Source of the DNA: Brevundimonas intermedia
Lineage (GTDB): Bacteria; Pseudomonadota; Alphaproteobacteria; Caulobacterales; Caulobacteraceae
DNA length: 64,000 nucleotides
Direction of reading: 5' to 3'
NCBI RefSeq assembly: GCF_027922165.1
Contig: NZ_BSFD01000001.1
Span: 440,780-504,779 of the forward strand
Below, piece by piece: positions 61,734 to 64,000 of this stretch (its first letter is position 1; every line of letters begins with the position of its first letter). A program made the position numbers and the translations under genes. The notes beneath the pieces are model-generated. The model saw nothing but the letters and a program-made list of their open reading frames with translations. It was not told the origin of the DNA and ran no database searches.

Positions 61734-62420
61734 TCAGAAGATGGGGGCGGCGCCGATGACGCCGGTCAGACGGCCGGGGGCATTGCTCAGCCGCCCGTCC
61801 TCCGCCTGCACATAGCCCGTCAACACGAACAGCTTCAAGCCGCCTGCCGCCGCAAGCGGATCGGCGACCAGCCCGGCCTCGCCCAGGGCTTCGACGATCT
61901 TGGTCTCGGACCAGCCGCTGTCGGTGACCCAGAAGGTGCGGTCGCCACCGGTGGGACCCGAGACTTCTTTGGATACCAGAAAGGCCTGGGGCCGCGCCCG
62001 GCCGTCGTCCGGCAGGGCGGCGACGATCTTCAGTTCGGGGCGCGCCAGCAGCCGTCCCCACCAGGGTCGGTCCGATGTCAGATCAAGCATGGCGCGAGAC
62101 CCGCCCTCGACCGCCCTCAGGGCGTCGTCAGCGGACAGGGGCCTGGCGCCGAGACCGTAGCGGTCGGTCGCCAAGGCTTGGGCCAGACCACCGCACGTCA
62201 CCAGCGACGGCCCGGTCGCCGTCTCGATCCGCCCCCACAAAGCCTTCAGCGCCGAGCGCTCGACAGGGCCGACGTCCGCCGTCAGATCGCGCAGGGCCAG
62301 AACCCCAGCGTCGAACCGATCGCGCGGACCGGCCGCGATCCTGGCCCGCACAGCCTCGACCACCGCCCGGTCCAGCCCCGACAGGACGGCGTCATCCCGA
62401 GGTTCTTCCAGCAGTCCCAT
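61734..62420 (-). CDS. Conserved hypothetical protein, possibly chorismate-mutase-like
   Basis: 228 residues, start at 62420 overlapping the DUF2125 stop (ATGA). An N-terminal helical part (LDRAVVEAVRARIAAGPRDRFDAGVLALRDLTADVG) precedes an alpha/beta part with VTDSGWSETKIVEALGEAGLVADPL and LFVLTGYVQAEDGRL. The position between DUF2125 and hisC is where some alphaproteobacteria annotate a chorismate mutase-related protein, but I do not see the AroQ active-site pattern, so the function is unassigned. Confidence 0.75.
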   Translation of the reverse strand: MGLLEEPRDDAVLSGLDRAVVEAVRARIAAGPRDRFDAGVLALRDLTADVGPVERSALKALWGRIETATGPSLVTCGGLAQALATDRYGLGARPLSADDALRAVEGGSRAMLDLTSDRPWWGRLLARPELKIVAALPDDGRARPQAFLVSKEVSGPTGGDRTFWVTDSGWSETKIVEALGEAGLVADPLAAAGGLKLFVLTGYVQAEDGRLSNAPGRLTGVIGAAPIF

Positions 62421-63472
62421 CAGAACAGCTTGGGCGCCGGCGCCAGGGGGAAGGGCCCCAGCCAGGTGCGCCCGTCCCGGAAGATGACGGTCAGAGCCAT
62501 GTCTTCGCGACCGGCGGCGTCGGCCGCCCCGGCGACCGCAGCGGCGCCGGCGGCGCCGACACGGTTCACCGGCCCTTGGCGCGTCTCCAACAGGCCCGAC
62601 AGGGCGGGCACCGGCTTGCGCGACTGCAGGGCGACCTCGCCGGTCAGCCGTCCGTTCACATCGGCGCGGAGCACCTCGCTGCTCAGAGTGGCGCGGCTGT
62701 CGCCCGCCTGAAGATCGCCCCGCACCTTGCGGAACGTGCCCCCGCCCTTGGTCCATTGAGAAAAGACCCCGGCCGCATCCCCGACCTTCAGCAGGTCCGC
62801 CCGACCGATGGTCGCCTCAAGCTGGGTGGTCAATTGACCGTCCTGGGCGAACCCCTCGACCGGTCCGTCGCGGCGTCCCTGACCGTCCACCAGGCGGAAC
62901 ATCACGTCGATGTCGTCGCTCGGCGTGGTCGAGCCTTCCAGATGGGGGCGGGAATAGAATTCGATCCGCGCCGCGCGAGCGATGGGGAAGGGCTCGCCGT
63001 CGGCATGGGCTGTAAAGACCGGATTGACCAGTTCTAGAGACAGATTGGGCCAGCGCTGATCGATGCCGCTAGCGCTCATACGAATGGCGTCGCCGTTCAC
63101 CGCCACCTTGCCCTTGCCGGCGCGGGTCAGGACTAGGCCTTCCGGGGCGACCACGACCCATTTGGTCGGCTGATAGGCATTGGCCTCGGCATTCAACTCA
63201 GGCGCTGCGACGGCGTGACCGGACGGAGCCGCGATGGTGACGTGGGTCAGTTTCACATTCGCGCGGAACGGCCAGCCAACGATCCGCTTGTCGGCGTAGC
63301 GCACGTCCCAGCCGGCCTGACGCATGGTCACGGCCTGGGCCTCCAGTCCCTCGTCGATCTGGCGCGTCAGATAGAACCACCACCCCGTCCAGCCGGCCAG
63401 GGCGATCAGCACGATGACGAAGGGGGCGTACAGGCCCGCGCGGCTGTGTCGCTTGGTCGGAAGCTCGGTCAT
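62420..63472 (-). CDS. DUF2125 family membrane-anchored protein
   Basis: 350 residues: short cytoplasmic N-terminus, one TM helix (about 15-35), and a large periplasmic beta-rich domain (QAGWDVRYADKRIVGWPFRANVKLTHVTI, the DUF2125 start). Function unknown; probably lipid-binding-like (inference from fold-type resemblance to AsmA/LolA regions). Heads a run with the 228-residue gene and hisC. Confidence 0.88.
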   Translation of the reverse strand: MTELPTKRHSRAGLYAPFVIVLIALAGWTGWWFYLTRQIDEGLEAQAVTMRQAGWDVRYADKRIVGWPFRANVKLTHVTIAAPSGHAVAAPELNAEANAYQPTKWVVVAPEGLVLTRAGKGKVAVNGDAIRMSASGIDQRWPNLSLELVNPVFTAHADGEPFPIARAARIEFYSRPHLEGSTTPSDDIDVMFRLVDGQGRRDGPVEGFAQDGQLTTQLEATIGRADLLKVGDAAGVFSQWTKGGGTFRKVRGDLQAGDSRATLSSEVLRADVNGRLTGEVALQSRKPVPALSGLLETRQGPVNRVGAAGAAAVAGAADAAGREDMALTVIFRDGRTWLGPFPLAPAPKLF

Positions 63473-63538
63473 GGGGTCTTCTTAGTCGAAGCGAAGGCCT
63501 GCTCGCTACCGTCAGCAACGCCGTTCTACACCCGATGT

Positions 63539-64000
63539 TCAGTCCGCCAGGAAGGTGCGCACCGTCTCCACCGCATCGGCCAGGCCCATCCGCTGGACCT
63601 CTGTCCCCGGCGGCAGGCTGGCGAACAGGCGCGTCGGGGTGGCGGCGTCCAGCATCAGGAACACCCCCTTGTCGTCGCCGCGCCGGATCAACCGCCCGAA
63701 AGCCTGGGCGATGCGAGCGCGGGCCAGGGCGTCATCATAACCCTTGCCCTGAGAGAATTGTCCGCCCAGCCGTTCCCGCCGCGCCTTGTGCAGCAGGTCC
63801 GGGCGCGGCCAGGGCACGCGGTCGAAGGCCAGCACGCGCAGGGACCGTCCCGGCACATCGACCCCGTCCCGCACCGCGTCGGTGCCCAGCAGGCAGGCGT
63901 TCTCTTCGACACGGAACATGTCCACCAGCGCGCCGACCTCCAGCGGATCGACGTGTTGGGCGTAAAGCGGCACCCCCGCCTTCGCCAGGTCCGGCCCCAG
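63539..64000 (-). CDS. ATP-dependent DNA helicase (DinG/Rad3 type), C-terminal part
   Basis: Only the C-terminal 153 codons are in the window; the 5' end lies beyond 64000. Visible motifs: LLGTDAVRDGVDVPGRSLRVLAFDRVPWPRPD (helicase motif V region) and ALARARIAQAFGRLIRRGDDKGVFLMLD (motif VI with QxxGRxIR), both typical of the XPD/DinG superfamily 2 branch that unwinds 5'-3'. Iron-sulfur cysteines would be upstream. Confidence 0.87.
   Translation of the reverse strand: MGPDLAKAGVPLYAQHVDPLEVGALVDMFRVEENACLLGTDAVRDGVDVPGRSLRVLAFDRVPWPRPDLLHKARRERLGGQFSQGKGYDDALARARIAQAFGRLIRRGDDKGVFLMLDAATPTRLFASLPPGTEVQRMGLADAVETVRTFLAD

Overview
The window is GC-rich (roughly two-thirds G+C), densely coded chromosomal DNA whose gene content and order point to an alphaproteobacterium of the Caulobacterales, most likely Brevundimonas (inference). 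The supporting signs are an AmgK/MurU cell-wall recycling pair, AddAB rather than RecBCD, a trpF-trpB-trpA-accD-folC block, rplU-rpmA followed by a GNAT gene, ftsEX, DUF2125/hisC, many GTG and TTG starts, and a XylR-like LacI-type operator. No rRNA, IS element, prophage or CRISPR array is visible. One tRNA (tRNA-Leu, anticodon CAA) is present. The genes at both ends are cut: an OmpA-type porin (3' end missing) and a DinG-type helicase (5' end missing).

Layout. 1-5.8 kb: ompA, a thiolase, then coq7-dsbB-yqaA on the minus strand, exoD and a small membrane protein. 5.9-14 kb: a DUF5694 exported protein, hppD, an isoaspartyl peptidase/asparaginase coupled to a DegT-like gene, several hypotheticals, a fumarylacetoacetate-hydrolase-family gene, a CcdC-like protein and tRNA-Leu. 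14-20 kb: a lipoprotein esterase, an AsmA protein and an S9 peptidase. 20-30.3 kb: one tightly overlapping operon (acyltransferase, tsaE, amgK, murU, addB, addA) and then trxA. 30.3-32 kb: a GH39 glycosidase behind a LacI-type operator. 32.4-39.3 kb: a minus-strand run in transcription order rsuA, vapB, vapC, trpF, trpB, an exported hypothetical, trpA, accD, folC, mostly with 4-nt stop/start overlaps. 39.4-48.1 kb: an RsmC-like methylase, uppP, an HTH-citrate-synthase-like gene, a CDF transporter, a GST, a HisKA_2 kinase, a GIY-YIG/DUF2239 divergent pair and queG. 48.6-53.6 kb: an FKBP lipoprotein, ilvA, small exported proteins, a GNAT, rpmA and rplU. 53.8-64 kb: cfa, a phosphoribosyltransferase, a zinc-ribbon membrane protein, ftsE-ftsX-ydcF-plsC, a MipA-like porin, hisC, a conserved hypothetical, DUF2125 and the helicase.

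Most of the content is housekeeping. The best candidates for a second look are: (i) a citrate-synthase-fold protein with an N-terminal DNA-binding domain that has lost all three catalytic-site motifs; (ii) a divergent GIY-YIG/DUF2239 pair sharing duplicated ATCCGGGTA operator-like boxes; (iii) a VapBC toxin-antitoxin module translationally coupled to trpF; (iv) an exported protein gene wedged between trpB and trpA with overlaps on both sides; (v) an attenuator-like hairpin before rplU; (vi) three families of long intergenic palindromes; (vii) a symmetric repeat beside tRNA-Leu. I did not find a clearly novel multi-gene defence or biosynthetic system.
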